Source: JACVRM01 sp963817375 | Lineage (GTDB): Bacteria > Actinomycetota > Thermoleophilia > Gaiellales > Gaiellaceae | DNA length: 64,000 bases | Assembly: GCA_963817375.1 (NCBI GenBank) | Contig: CAWFOB010000009.1 | Location: 62,001 to 126,000 of the forward strand | Direction of reading: 5' to 3' | Shown: positions 15,584 to 24,483 of the stretch, in pieces | Numbering within the stretch: the first letter of the stretch is position 1 | Layout: each line of letters begins with the position of its first letter | The notes under the pieces: generated by a model | The model's database searches: none | Told to the model about the DNA's origin: nothing | What the model saw: the letters and a program-made list of their open reading frames with translations, nothing else | Position numbers and translations under genes: made by a program

Positions 15584-16050
15584 CAGCGTTGCTCCTTTCG
15601 GCGGATGCGGCGGACGCCCGAGGACGCCGCCTGGCGCGCGGCCTCGGCGCTCGAGCCGAGCGCGTCGCCGATCTGGGCGTAGTCCAGGTCGTAGCCGTAG
15701 CGGAGCACGACGGCGGCGCGCTCCTTCGGCGGGAGCCCGTCGGTCAGCTCCTCGAGCTCCTCGTAGCTCGGCCGCTCGTCGACCGATTCGAGATCCGGGA
15801 TCTCGGCGACGATGACGCGCCGGCCGCGCCGGTGCTCGTCGGTCACGACCCGCGCCGCGATCGTGAACACCCACGCGCGCAGGTGCTCTCCGTGGCGCAG
15901 CGACCCGTAGCCGCGCAGGGCGCGCAGGAACGTCTCCTGGAACGCGTCCTCCGCGACGGGTCCGACGCGCCCACGCAGGAACGCGAAGACGGCGTCACGG
16001 TGCTCGGCGTAGAAGCGTTCGAAGGGCGGGACGGTCACTGCGGCCATCAT
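15583..16050 (-). CDS. ECF sigma factor coupled to ogt
   Basis: 155 residues. Region 2: FERFYAEHRDAVFAFLRG, AEDAFQETFLRALRGY and LRAWVFTIAARVVTDEHRR. Region 4: LPPKERAAVVLRYGYDLDYAQIGDALGSS. Two adjacent ATGs (16050, 16047) are possible starts. No anti-sigma factor lies beside it; the only coupled gene is the alkylguanine methyltransferase. It diverges from the PfkB gene with 45 bp between. A role in alkylation response is inference from coupling. Confidence 0.9.
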   Translation of the reverse strand: MMAAVTVPPFERFYAEHRDAVFAFLRGRVGPVAEDAFQETFLRALRGYGSLRHGEHLRAWVFTIAARVVTDEHRRGRRVIVAEIPDLESVDERPSYEELEELTDGLPPKERAAVVLRYGYDLDYAQIGDALGSSAEAARQAASSGVRRIRRKEQR

Positions 16051-16095
16051 GGACACAAACGTGCGACGGCCGTCCGATGTGAGACTGCCCCCGAG

Positions 16096-16923
16096 ATGCG
16101 CGTCGCCGTCGTGGGCCACACCGAGTGGATCGAGTTCCTGCGCATCCCGCGCGTGCCGGTCGCGGGCGACATCACGCAGGCCTCGCGCGCGTGGGAGGAG
16201 CCGGGCGGGGGAGGCGGCGTCGCCGCGCAGCAGCTCGCCCGCCTGGCCGGGGCGTGCGACTTCTTCACCGCGCTCGGCGACGACGAGATCGGCCGCCGCC
16301 TCGAGCAGGAGCTGACGCACCGGGCCGTCCGCGTGCTCGCGGCCCGGCGCGACGAGCCCCAGCGCCGCGCCGTCACGTTCACGGACGACAACGGCGAGCG
16401 GACGATCACGCTCTTCACGCAGAAGCTCACGCCCCGGGGAGATGATGCGCTGCCCTGGGAGGAGCTGGACGGCGTCGACGCCGTCTACTTCACCGGGCGC
16501 GAGGCCGGCGCCCTCCGGGAAGCGCGTCGCGCGCGCGTCCTCGTCGCTACCGCCCGCGAGCTGCCGACCATCCGCGAGGCCGGCGTCCAGCTCGATGCTC
16601 TCGTGAGCAGCGCGAACGACCCGTCCGAGCACTACCCGCTCGGGACGCTCGACGCCGAGCCGCGTCTCATCGTCGCGACGCGCGGCACGCAGGGCGGCGA
16701 TTGGTACGCGGGCGGCGAGCAGGGGACGTACGCGGCTGCACAGCTCCCGGGGCCGATCGTGGACACCTACGGCGCCGGCGACTGCTTCGCCGCCGGGCTG
16801 ACGTTCGCGCTCGGCCGCGGCGACGACGTCGACCGCGCACTCGCGTTCGCCGCCCGCTGCGGCGCCTACGCGACGACCGGATCCGGCGTCCACCCGGCGC
16901 CGCCCGCCGCCGTGGACGACTAG
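16096..16923 (+). CDS. PfkB-family carbohydrate or nucleoside kinase
   Basis: 275 residues from ATG 16096. Ribokinase-like fold: N-terminal VAVVGHTEWIEFLRI and a Gly-rich substrate loop (EEPGGGGGVAAQQLARLAG), then GDDEIGRRL, AVYFTGREAGAL, and the catalytic signature IVDTYGAGDCFAAGLTFAL with the general-base Asp in GAGD. Slightly short for the family (usually 290-330). The substrate cannot be read from sequence. Its stop overlaps that of the convergent gene by 4 bp. Confidence 0.88.
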   Translation: MRVAVVGHTEWIEFLRIPRVPVAGDITQASRAWEEPGGGGGVAAQQLARLAGACDFFTALGDDEIGRRLEQELTHRAVRVLAARRDEPQRRAVTFTDDNGERTITLFTQKLTPRGDDALPWEELDGVDAVYFTGREAGALREARRARVLVATARELPTIREAGVQLDALVSSANDPSEHYPLGTLDAEPRLIVATRGTQGGDWYAGGEQGTYAAAQLPGPIVDTYGAGDCFAAGLTFALGRGDDVDRALAFAARCGAYATTGSGVHPAPPAAVDD

Positions 16924-17273
16924 CCCAAGCGCGCGCGCAGCTCGGCGGCCAGCCCCTCGGCGTCGTCCACGCTGACCGCGATCGCGTCGTAGCCGGCGCC
17001 GGTCTTCAGGTGGACGACCAGCGCCCGGGCGGGATCGGTGAGGTCGAGGAACCACTTCTTCCCACCCCACCAGAAGATGCCCGCGCGGCGCGTGCCGATG
17101 CCGGCGTTGAAGCCGACCCGCCACGTGAACCAGGGCGGTACCTCGTCCAGCCCGACATCGACCGAGGCGACGGCCTCGTAGCGGAGGCTGATCGACCCCA
17201 CGATCGTCAGCAGGCGGCGCAGCCCCTCGTTGCGAATCACGAGGTGGTCGTCGTGCAGCTCGACCCGGGCCAT
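16920..17273 (-). CDS. PH-like domain hypothetical protein
   Basis: 117 residues, beta-rich, with no membrane segment. Features: VELHDDHLVIRNEGLRRLLTIVGSISLRYEAVASVDV, then several Trp (PPWFTWRV, IFWWGGKKWFLDL) and LVVHLKTGAGYDAIAVSVDDAEGLAAEL. This strand pattern with the ending V-D-D-A-E-x-L-A is typical of bacterial PH-like domains. Function unknown. Convergent with the PfkB gene. Confidence 0.65.
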   Translation of the reverse strand: MARVELHDDHLVIRNEGLRRLLTIVGSISLRYEAVASVDVGLDEVPPWFTWRVGFNAGIGTRRAGIFWWGGKKWFLDLTDPARALVVHLKTGAGYDAIAVSVDDAEGLAAELRARLG

Positions 17274-17312
17274 GGGCCCAACGGTAGCGGCGTGGCGCTT
17301 GGGTGTTGCGTA

Positions 17313-17338
17313 GTGGGGAATCGTGGTTTAAAGTGGGG
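17313..17338 (+). promoter_or_regulatory. MraZ operator (three 10-bp-spaced boxes)
   Basis: GTGGGG at 17313, GTGGTT at 17323 and GTGGGG at 17333, spaced exactly 10 bp and ending 28 bp before mraZ. MraZ is known to bind repeats of this kind (TGGGN or GTGGNG, one helical turn apart) in front of its own operon. This indicates autoregulation of the whole mur/fts cluster. Confidence 0.8.
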
Positions 17339-17366
17339 CAACCGCGGCGAGAAACGAGACCCCTTC

Positions 17367-17801
17367 ATGCTGCTTGGCGAGCACGAGCACACGATCGATG
17401 ACAAGAACCGACTCACGCTCCCGGCCCGCTTCCGCGAGGAGCTGGGGGCCGGCGTCGTGGTCACCCGCGGCCTGGACGAGTGCCTCAACGTCTTTGCACG
17501 CGACGAATGGGATCGCGTGGTCAGCCGGCGGCTGGACGACCTCGACCCGTTCAGCCGCGAGGCCCGTGAGATGGAGCGCTACTACTACTCGGGGGCGGTC
17601 GAGGTCGAGGTCGACCGGCAGGGGCGGGTCATGATCCCGGCGCCGCTCCAGACGTACGCGAAGCTCGGGCGGGAGGTCGTCGTCGCGGGTGTTCGCAACC
17701 GGCTCGAGGTCTGGGATCGCGAGGCCTGGAGAAAACAGCGTGACGAGTTCGAAGGGAGCGCGGAGCATGTTGCCGAACGTCTTGCGCGACAACGGAGCTG
17801 A
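17367..17801 (+). CDS. mraZ: Transcriptional regulator MraZ
   Basis: 144 residues from ATG 17367. Two AbrB-like repeats: GEHEHTIDDKNRLTLPARFREELG and VEVEVDRQGRVMIPAPLQTYAKLG, each with the DxxxRxxxP core. MraZ binds repeated GTGG boxes upstream of the cluster, and such boxes are present at 17313-17338. It is the first gene of the division and cell-wall operon. Its end overlaps rsmH by 35 bp. Confidence 0.96.
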   Translation: MLLGEHEHTIDDKNRLTLPARFREELGAGVVVTRGLDECLNVFARDEWDRVVSRRLDDLDPFSREAREMERYYYSGAVEVEVDRQGRVMIPAPLQTYAKLGREVVVAGVRNRLEVWDREAWRKQRDEFEGSAEHVAERLARQRS

Positions 17802-18723
17802 CCACGTCCCCGTGCTGGCCGAGGAGGTGCGCGACCTCCTCGACGTCCAGCCGGGCGAGACCGTCGTGGACGCCACCTTCGGCGCCGGCGGTCACGCGGC
17901 CGTCCTCGCCGCCGAGCTGCGCGGCCGCGGCCGCTTCATCGCGATCGACCGCGACCCCGACGCGCGGCCGTACTTCGAGCGCTTCAAGCGCCACGCGGGC
18001 GTCCAGGCGCGCTTCCTGCGCGGCGAGGCCTCCGTCGTGATGGGCCAGCTGGCCGACAACGACGTGAAGGCCGACGCGATCCTGCTCGACCTCGGCGTCT
18101 CCAGCATGCAGCTCGACCGACCGGAGCGGGGGTTCTCCTACACGCACGACGCGCCGCTCGACATGCGCATGGACACGAACGGCGAGGAAACGGCCGCCGA
18201 CATCGTCAACAACGCGAGCGAGCGAGAGCTGACGCGCATCTTCCGGGCGTACGGCGAGGAGCGCTACGCGCGCCAGATTGCGCGCGCGATCGGGCGCCGC
18301 CGTCGCCAGCAACCCTTCGAGCGGACCGGCGAGCTCGTCGAGACCATCAAGAGCGCAATCCCCGCGCCGGCGCGCTTCGGCGATGGGCATCCGGCCAAGC
18401 GGGTCTTCCAGGCGCTCAGGATCGCGGTCAACGACGAGCTCGCCGAGCTCGAAGACGCACTCCCGGCTGCCGTGGACATGCTGCGGCCGGGCGGGAGGCT
18501 GGCGGTGATCGCCTTCCACTCGCTCGAGGACCGCACGGTCAAGCGCTTCATCCGCGACCTCGCGCGCGGATGCGTCTGCCCGCCGGACTTCCCGGTCTGC
18601 CGGTGCGGCCAGGAGCCGGAGCTACGCCTGCTCACGCGGCGCGCCGTGCGCCCGTCCGCCGAGGAGCTTGCCCTTAACCCGCGCTCGTCATCCGCGCGTC
18701 TCCGGGCGGCCCTGAAAACCTGA
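17767..18723 (+). CDS. rsmH: 16S rRNA (cytosine-1402-N4)-methyltransferase RsmH
   Basis: 318 residues from ATG 17767, chosen because family members start a few residues before HVPVLAEEV. SAM motif: VVDATFGAGGHA; further signatures: LLDLGVSSMQLDRPERGFSY, PLDMRMD, AKRVFQALRIAVNDEL, LAVIAFHSLEDRTVKRF and a Cys cluster near the C-terminus (CVCPPDFPVCRCG). It methylates C1402 in the ribosomal decoding centre and is a regular second gene of this cluster. Its stop and the ftsL start share TGATG. Confidence 0.96.
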   Translation: MLPNVLRDNGADHVPVLAEEVRDLLDVQPGETVVDATFGAGGHAAVLAAELRGRGRFIAIDRDPDARPYFERFKRHAGVQARFLRGEASVVMGQLADNDVKADAILLDLGVSSMQLDRPERGFSYTHDAPLDMRMDTNGEETAADIVNNASERELTRIFRAYGEERYARQIARAIGRRRRQQPFERTGELVETIKSAIPAPARFGDGHPAKRVFQALRIAVNDELAELEDALPAAVDMLRPGGRLAVIAFHSLEDRTVKRFIRDLARGCVCPPDFPVCRCGQEPELRLLTRRAVRPSAEELALNPRSSSARLRAALKT

Positions 18724-19088
18724 TGGCCGCCGACGCCGCCCGCACCGAGGCGCTGCCCGAGGCGCCGCCCGCGCGCCCGCGCCGGCGGACACAGCCCCGC
18801 GGCGTCCCGAAGCGGCGCGTCGCCGGCGGCGTCGTCTGGATCGTGCTCGTTGCCGTGCTCCTGACCGGCATCGTCGCCGTCAACGTCGCCGTGCTGAAGC
18901 TGAACCTGCGGCTCGACCGGCTCGGCGAGGAGCGCACGCAGCTCCGCACCGACAACGCGCAGCTGCGCCAGCAGGTCGCCCAGGGCGCGGTGCCGGACAC
19001 GATCCGCTCGCAGGCGGTGCTCCAGGGCTACCACTGGCAGAGCCCGAACAAGACCCGCTACGTCGACCTCGAGCCGACCGCACGGTGA
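18723..19088 (+). CDS. ftsL: FtsL-like cell division protein
   Basis: 121 residues: an Arg/Pro-rich cytoplasmic tail (1-33), one helix (GGVVWIVLVAVLLTGIVAV, about 35-53), then a short periplasmic coiled coil (LRLDRLGEERTQLRTDNAQLRQQV). FtsL proteins share topology rather than sequence, so identity rests on the position between rsmH and ftsI together with this layout. It would act with FtsB and FtsQ in the divisome. The stop overlaps the GTG start of ftsI (GTGA). Confidence 0.82.
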   Translation: MAADAARTEALPEAPPARPRRRTQPRGVPKRRVAGGVVWIVLVAVLLTGIVAVNVAVLKLNLRLDRLGEERTQLRTDNAQLRQQVAQGAVPDTIRSQAVLQGYHWQSPNKTRYVDLEPTAR

Positions 19089-20750
19089 GCCCGCGCCTCT
19101 CGAACCGGCGCATCCGCCTGCTGTTGCTCGGGACGACCGTCGCGTTCCTGTGCCTCCTCGGCCGCGCGGTCTGGCTCCAGGGCGTCCAGGCCGCGTCGCT
19201 GGAGCGCCTCGGCGAGTCGCAGAACACGGTGACCGTCGCGCTCCCCGCCGGGCGCGGGGCGATCCTCGACCGGCAGGGCGCCGCGCTCGCCATGGGCACC
19301 CAGGCGGAGACCGTCTATGCCGACCCCCTGCGGGTGCGGAACCCCTGGGCCACGGCGGTGGCGGCCGCCAGGGCCCTCGACCTGCCGAGCGACACGATCG
19401 GCAAGTCGTTGACCGACCGCAAGACGCGGTTCGTCTACATCGAGCGGCAGGCCGATCCCGACAAGGCAGCGAAGCTCCAGAAGCAGCGGCTCCCGGGGCT
19501 CGGCTTCTACGCGGAGGAGAAGCGCGAGTATCCGATGCACGACATCGCGGCGCACGTCCTCGGCTACGCGGGGGTCGACAACGTCGGGCTCGCCGGCCTC
19601 GAGCGCCAGTACGACAAGGTGCTCGCGGGCCGCCCCGGGACGGAGACGATCGTCCGCGACCCAACAGGGCGCGCCGTGGACACCGTCAACTCCGTCCCGC
19701 CGCGCGAAGGCCGGAACGTCCACCTCGCACTCGACCGGATCATGCAGGAGAACCTGCAGAACGTGCTCGACGACACCATGGCGCAGTGGCGCGCCAAGAG
19801 CGCCACCGGCATCGTGCTCGACCCGCGCAACGGCCGTGTCATGGCGATGGCCGTGAGCCCGTCCTTCTCCTCGGACAACTTCAGCACGACGAGCCCCGAC
19901 GTCACCCGGCTCCGTGCCGTCACAGACACGTACGAGCCGGGCTCGACCTTCAAGATCGTCCCGGTCAGCGCGGCGCTTTCCGAGGGGCTGGTCACGCCCT
20001 CGAACTCGTTCACGCTGCCGCCCGTGATCCACGTCGCCGACCGCACGATCCACGAGAGCGACCGCACCTTCACCGAGCAGATGTCGGTCGCGCAGATCGT
20101 CGCCAAGTCGTCGAACGTCGGCGCCGTCACGCTCGCCGAGCTGGTGAACCAGAAGCGCTTCTACCACTGGATTCGCCGCTTCGGCTTCGGTCGCCAGACC
20201 GGGGTGGACTTCCCCGGCGAGTCAGCCGGGATCCTGCTGCCCCGAGCTCAAGTGGTCGGGGTCGTCGATCGGGAACCTCGCCATCGGCCAGGGCATCGGC
20301 GTCACGGCGCTCCAGATGGCATCCGCCTACGCCGCGATCGCCAACACCGGCATGTGGGTCCAGCCGCACTTCGTCACGAGCGTCAGCGGCCACAAGGCGT
20401 TCCGGCCGAAGAAGCGGCGGATCCTGTCGCCGCACGTCGCAAACGAGATGGTCTCGATGCTGAAGGACGTCGTCGCGACCGGCGGCACGGGCGACAACGC
20501 ACGGGTGCAGGGCTACCAGGTGGCGGGCAAGACCGGCACGGCCCAGAAGCCCGACGCGGGCGGCTACTCGAAGACGAAGTACGTCTCGTCGTTCGTCGGC
20601 TTCGTCCCGGCGACGGCGCCGCGGCTCGTCATCCTCGTCTCGGTCGACGAGCCGCACGGCCAGATCTACGGCGGCACCGTCGCGGCGCCGGCGTTCGCTC
20701 GTATCGCCCGCTACGACCTGCAGTACCTCGGCGTCCCTCCGGACGCCTAA
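19085..20750 (+). CDS. ftsI: Septal peptidoglycan transpeptidase FtsI (frameshifted)
   Basis: Class B penicillin-binding protein that cross-links septal peptidoglycan. An N-terminal membrane helix (LLLLGTTVAFLCLLGRAVWL) is followed by the dimerisation domain (GRGAILDRQG) and the transpeptidase with SxxK (GSTFK), SxN (SSN in AKSSNVGAVTLAE) and KTG (AGKTGTAQKP). The frame breaks in the CCCC run at about 20240: GVDFPGESAGILLP continues as ELKWSGSSIGNLAIGQG one frame away. Removing one C restores a protein of about 555 residues, so a sequencing error is the likeliest cause. No PASTA domain. Confidence 0.93.
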
Positions 20751-20763
20751 CCTGCAGTCGGTC

Positions 20764-22192
20764 ATGGAGCTGTCACGGCTGGCCGCCGCAGCCTCCGGTC
20801 GCGTCGTGGGCGCATCCACGCCCGTCGCCGACCTCGCATACCGCGCCCAGGACGCCACACCCGGGTCACTCTTCGTCTGCCTGCGCGGCGCCACCGCGGA
20901 CGGGCACGACTTCGCGGCTGAGGCGCTCGACCGGAGCGCCGTCGCGCTCGCCGTCGACCACGAGCTCGACCTGGCTGCGCCGCAGATCGTCGTCCCCGAC
21001 ACGCGCGTCGCCATGGCGCAGCTCGCCGTGTGCTTCTTCGGCGACCCGAGCGCGGAGCTCGACGTCGCCGGCGTCACCGGCACGAGCGGGAAGACCACCA
21101 CGACCTTCCTCGTGCACGCGATCCTCGAGGCGGCGGGCCGCCGGCCGGGCCTGCTCGGCACGATCGAGAGCAGGGTGGGCGACAGCCGCTTTCCGGCCGT
21201 GCGCACGACGCCGGAGTCCGTCGACGTCCAGCGGACGCTGCGCGCGATGGTCGGCGCCGGCAACCGCTCGGTCGCGATGGAGGCGACCTCGCACGGCTCC
21301 GAGCAGCACCGGCTCGACGGCGTCCGCTTTGCCGCGCTCGCGTTCACGAACCTCGGCCAGGACCACCTCGACTTCCACGGGACGATGGAGCGCTACTTCG
21401 AGGCCAAGCGGCGGCTGTTCGACGCCGGCCCGCCCGCTGCCGTGAACGTGGGCGACGAGTGGGGGAGGCGCCTCGCCGCCGGCCTGCCGGGCGACCGCCT
21501 GCTCACGTTCGGCTTCGCCGACGACGCCGATCTGCGCCCCGAGCGGCTCGAGCTGACCTCGGCCGGCGCGGCGTTCACGGCCGGCGGGCTCGAGATCCGC
21601 ACCAGCCTCCGCGGCCGGTTCAACGTCGAGAACGCGCTGGCGGCGATCGCGCTGGCGCGGCTCGTCGGCGTGGAGGACGACTCGATCGTCGCCGGCCTCG
21701 CCCGCGTCGACGGGCGTGCCCGGCCGCTTCGAGGCCGTGGACGAGGGCCAGCCGTTCACCGTCGTCGTCGACTACTCGCACAAGCCGGACGCGCTCGCGA
21801 ACGTGCTCGAGACGGCCCGGGCACTCGCCACCGGCCGCGTCATCTGCGTCTTCGGCGCCGGCGGTGACCGCGACCGGGCGAAGCGGCCGGTGATGGGCCG
21901 CATCGCGGCCGACCTCGCCGACGTCGCCATCCTCACCTCCGACAACCCACGCAGCGAGGACCCGCGCGCGATCGCCGACGAGGTCGCCTCCGGCGCGCCG
22001 GGCGAGCTGGACCTGATCCTCGACCGCCGCGAGGCGATCCGCCGCGCCGTCGAGGTGGCCGCCCCGGGCGACGTCGTGGTCATCGCGGGCAAGGGGCACG
22101 AGCAGGGGCAGGAGACCGCAGGCCGTATCGAGCCCTTCGACGACCGCGAGGTCGCGCGCGAAGCCATCCGAGCCCTGGTCACCCCGGCGTGA
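20764..22192 (+). CDS. murE: UDP-MurNAc-tripeptide synthetase MurE (frameshifted)
   Basis: Adds the third stem-peptide residue to UDP-MurNAc-L-Ala-D-Glu. ATP loop: GVTGTSGKTTTT; also MEATSHGSEQHRLDGVRF, FTNLGQDHLDFHG and the C-terminal VVDYSHKPDALANVLETAR. The specificity motif TSDNPRSEDP is the form associated with meso-diaminopimelate. The frame breaks at the GGG near 21710 (VDG then VPGRFEAV in the next frame); deleting one G restores the protein (about 475 residues). The GTG of murF overlaps its stop. Confidence 0.94.
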
Positions 22193-23472
22193 TCCCGCTC
22201 GCGCTCGACGAGATCGAAGGCCTCGGCCGGCTCGCCCGGGCCGGCTGGACGGACGAGGCCACCGGCGTCCACATCGACTCGCGCCGCGTCGAGGAGGGCG
22301 ACCTCTTCGTCGCCGTCGGGGCCGGCGCCGACTTCCGCGACCACGCCTTCGCGCGAGGGGCGGCCGCGGTCCTGATCCCGGACGACGCGCACGCCGCGCT
22401 GGCCGCGATCGGCCGCGCGGTGCGCGACCGCTCGAGCGCGCGGGTCGTCGGCATCACCGGCTCCGTCGGCAAGACCTCGACCAAGGACATCCTGGCCGCG
22501 CTCTGCCGGCCGCACGCGCGCACCGTCGCGGCCGAGGCGAGCTTCAACGCCGAGCTCGGCGTCCCGCTCACGCTGGCCCGCCTGGAAGCAGACACCGAGG
22601 TCTGCGTGCTCGAGCTGGCCATGCGCGGCTTCGGGCAGATCGCGGCGCTCTGCGACATCGCGCGGCCGGACATCGGCGTGATCACGACGATCGCGCCGGC
22701 GCACCTCGAGCTGGTCGGCTCGCTCGAGGGCGTGGCCCGTGCGAAGGCGGAGCTGCTCGAGGCGCTGCCGCCCGGCGCCACCGCGGTCTTGCCGGTCTCG
22801 CCCGAGCTCGATGCCTTCGTCCCGTCGGGCCTCACCGTGCGCCGCTTCCCCGGCGACGCCGAGGTCGTCGCCTGGCAGCCGCTCGACGACGGCGCGCGGC
22901 TGACCGCCGACGTGCTCGGCCGCCGCGTGACGCTCGAGCTCAGCGTGCGCGCCCGCCACCACGCCGACAACGCGCTCGCGGCGCTGCTCGCCTACGAGGC
23001 GCTCGGGCTGCCGCTCGACGAGGCGCACGCCGGCGCCGGGAACGTGGAGCTGTCGCGCTGGCGCGGCGAAGAGGTTGCGCTCCCGGGCGGCGGCCTGCTC
23101 ATCAACGACGCCTGGAACGCGAGCCCGCTCTCGATGCGCGCCGCGATCGACCACCTGGTCGAGATCGCGGACGGGCGCACGACGGTCGCCGTCCTCGGTG
23201 ACATGGCCGAGCTCGGCCCCGACGCCCCGCGCTTCCACCGCGAGATCGGCGAGCACGCCCGCGCGGCGGGCGTCGCCTCGCTGCTCGCCGTCGGGCCGCT
23301 CGCCGCCGGCTACGTCGAGGGCGCCGGCTTCGGCGAGGCCGTGCCGGACGTGGACGCGGCCCGCGAGGCCATCACGCGCCTCGTCCAGCCCGGCGAGTGC
23401 GTGCTGATCAAGGCGTCGCGCGCGCTCGGCCTCGAGGCGCTAGCCGAGCACCTGACAAAGATTCACGCCTAG
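22189..23472 (+). CDS. murF: UDP-MurNAc-pentapeptide synthetase MurF
   Basis: 427 residues. Ligates D-Ala-D-Ala to the UDP-MurNAc-tripeptide, giving the pentapeptide precursor in the cytoplasm. ATP-binding loop GITGSVGKTSTK (about 87-98), FNAELGVPLTL, LELAMRGFGQI, APAHLELVGSLEGVARAK, and the C-terminal domain motif NDAWNASPLSMRAAID, GDMAELG. GTG start overlaps murE (GTGA). The reading frame is intact. Confidence 0.95.
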   Translation: MIPLALDEIEGLGRLARAGWTDEATGVHIDSRRVEEGDLFVAVGAGADFRDHAFARGAAAVLIPDDAHAALAAIGRAVRDRSSARVVGITGSVGKTSTKDILAALCRPHARTVAAEASFNAELGVPLTLARLEADTEVCVLELAMRGFGQIAALCDIARPDIGVITTIAPAHLELVGSLEGVARAKAELLEALPPGATAVLPVSPELDAFVPSGLTVRRFPGDAEVVAWQPLDDGARLTADVLGRRVTLELSVRARHHADNALAALLAYEALGLPLDEAHAGAGNVELSRWRGEEVALPGGGLLINDAWNASPLSMRAAIDHLVEIADGRTTVAVLGDMAELGPDAPRFHREIGEHARAAGVASLLAVGPLAAGYVEGAGFGEAVPDVDAAREAITRLVQPGECVLIKASRALGLEALAEHLTKIHA

Positions 23473-24483
23473 ATGGATCGAGTCATCGCCGCCGCCATCC
23501 TCGCGATGGTCATCGGGATCCTGGCCGGGCCCAAGTTCATCGACTTCCTGCGCGAGCGCGAGCTCGGCCAGCAGATCCGCGAGGAGGGCCCTGCCCGCCA
23601 CGTGGCCAAGCAGGGCACGCCGACGATGGGCGGCCTCCTGATGCTGTTCGCCGCGCTGATCCCGTTCCTGCTCGTCGGCCGCTACACGCTGCCGGGCCTC
23701 GCCGTGCTCTTCGTGACGCTCGGGTGCGGTGCGGTCGGCTTCCTCGACGACTTCATCAAGCTCCGCCACAAGCGCTCGCTCGGCCTGTCAGGCCGCTGGA
23801 AGCTGCTGCTGCTCGCCGCGATCAGCGCCGTCCTCGGCTACGCGGCCAACCGCGAGGGTCTCGACTCGCACATCTACATCCCCGCGCTCGGGACGATCGA
23901 CATCTGGTGGTTCTGGTACGTCCTCATCTTCCTGGTCGTCGCCGGGGCCGCGAACGGCGTCAACCTCACGGACGGCATCGACGGCCTCGCCGCGGGCACG
24001 GGGATCATCGCCCTGATCACCTTCACGGCGATCTGCATCTTCACGTTCATCCGCCTCCGTCAGGTGCACGAGCCGAACCTGGTCTACCTGGACATGGCCA
24101 TCCTGGGCGGGGCGCTCGTGGGCGGAGCCATCGCGTTCCTGTGGTTCAACGCGTTCCCCGCGGACGTGTTCATGGGCGACACCGGCTCGATGGCGATCGG
24201 CGGCGCGCTCGGCGCGTTCGCGGTGATGACGAAGACCGAGCTGCTCCTGCTCCTGATCGGCGGGATCTTCCTGATCGAGGCGCTCTCGGTGATCCTCCAG
24301 GTGATCAGCTTCAAGTACTGGGGGAGACGGATCTTCCTGATGGCGCCCATCCACCACCACTTCGAGATGAAGGCGTGGTCGGAGACGAAGATCATGGTGC
24401 GCTTCTGGATCCTCGGGGCGATCCTCTGCGCGACCGCGTTCGCCGTGTACTTCCAGTACTTCTTCGAGTTCCCGGGACGGTGA
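23473..24483 (+). CDS. mraY: Phospho-N-acetylmuramoyl-pentapeptide transferase MraY
   Basis: 336-residue polytopic membrane enzyme with about ten helices. Attaches phospho-MurNAc-pentapeptide to undecaprenyl phosphate to form lipid I. Signatures: KQGTPTMGGLLML, GFLDDFIKLRHKRSLGL (Asp-rich catalytic loop), NGVNLTDGIDGLAAG, VFMGDTGSMAIGG and the His-rich MAPIHHHFEMKAW. It follows murF directly, with ATG in the base after the murF stop. Confidence 0.96.
   Translation: MDRVIAAAILAMVIGILAGPKFIDFLRERELGQQIREEGPARHVAKQGTPTMGGLLMLFAALIPFLLVGRYTLPGLAVLFVTLGCGAVGFLDDFIKLRHKRSLGLSGRWKLLLLAAISAVLGYAANREGLDSHIYIPALGTIDIWWFWYVLIFLVVAGAANGVNLTDGIDGLAAGTGIIALITFTAICIFTFIRLRQVHEPNLVYLDMAILGGALVGGAIAFLWFNAFPADVFMGDTGSMAIGGALGAFAVMTKTELLLLLIGGIFLIEALSVILQVISFKYWGRRIFLMAPIHHHFEMKAWSETKIMVRFWILGAILCATAFAVYFQYFFEFPGR

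Noticed and set aside
20230..20260. Programmed ribosomal frameshift in ftsI
   Set aside because: There is no slippery heptamer with a stimulatory hairpin, and similar breaks occur in a dozen unrelated genes, which favours sequencing error.
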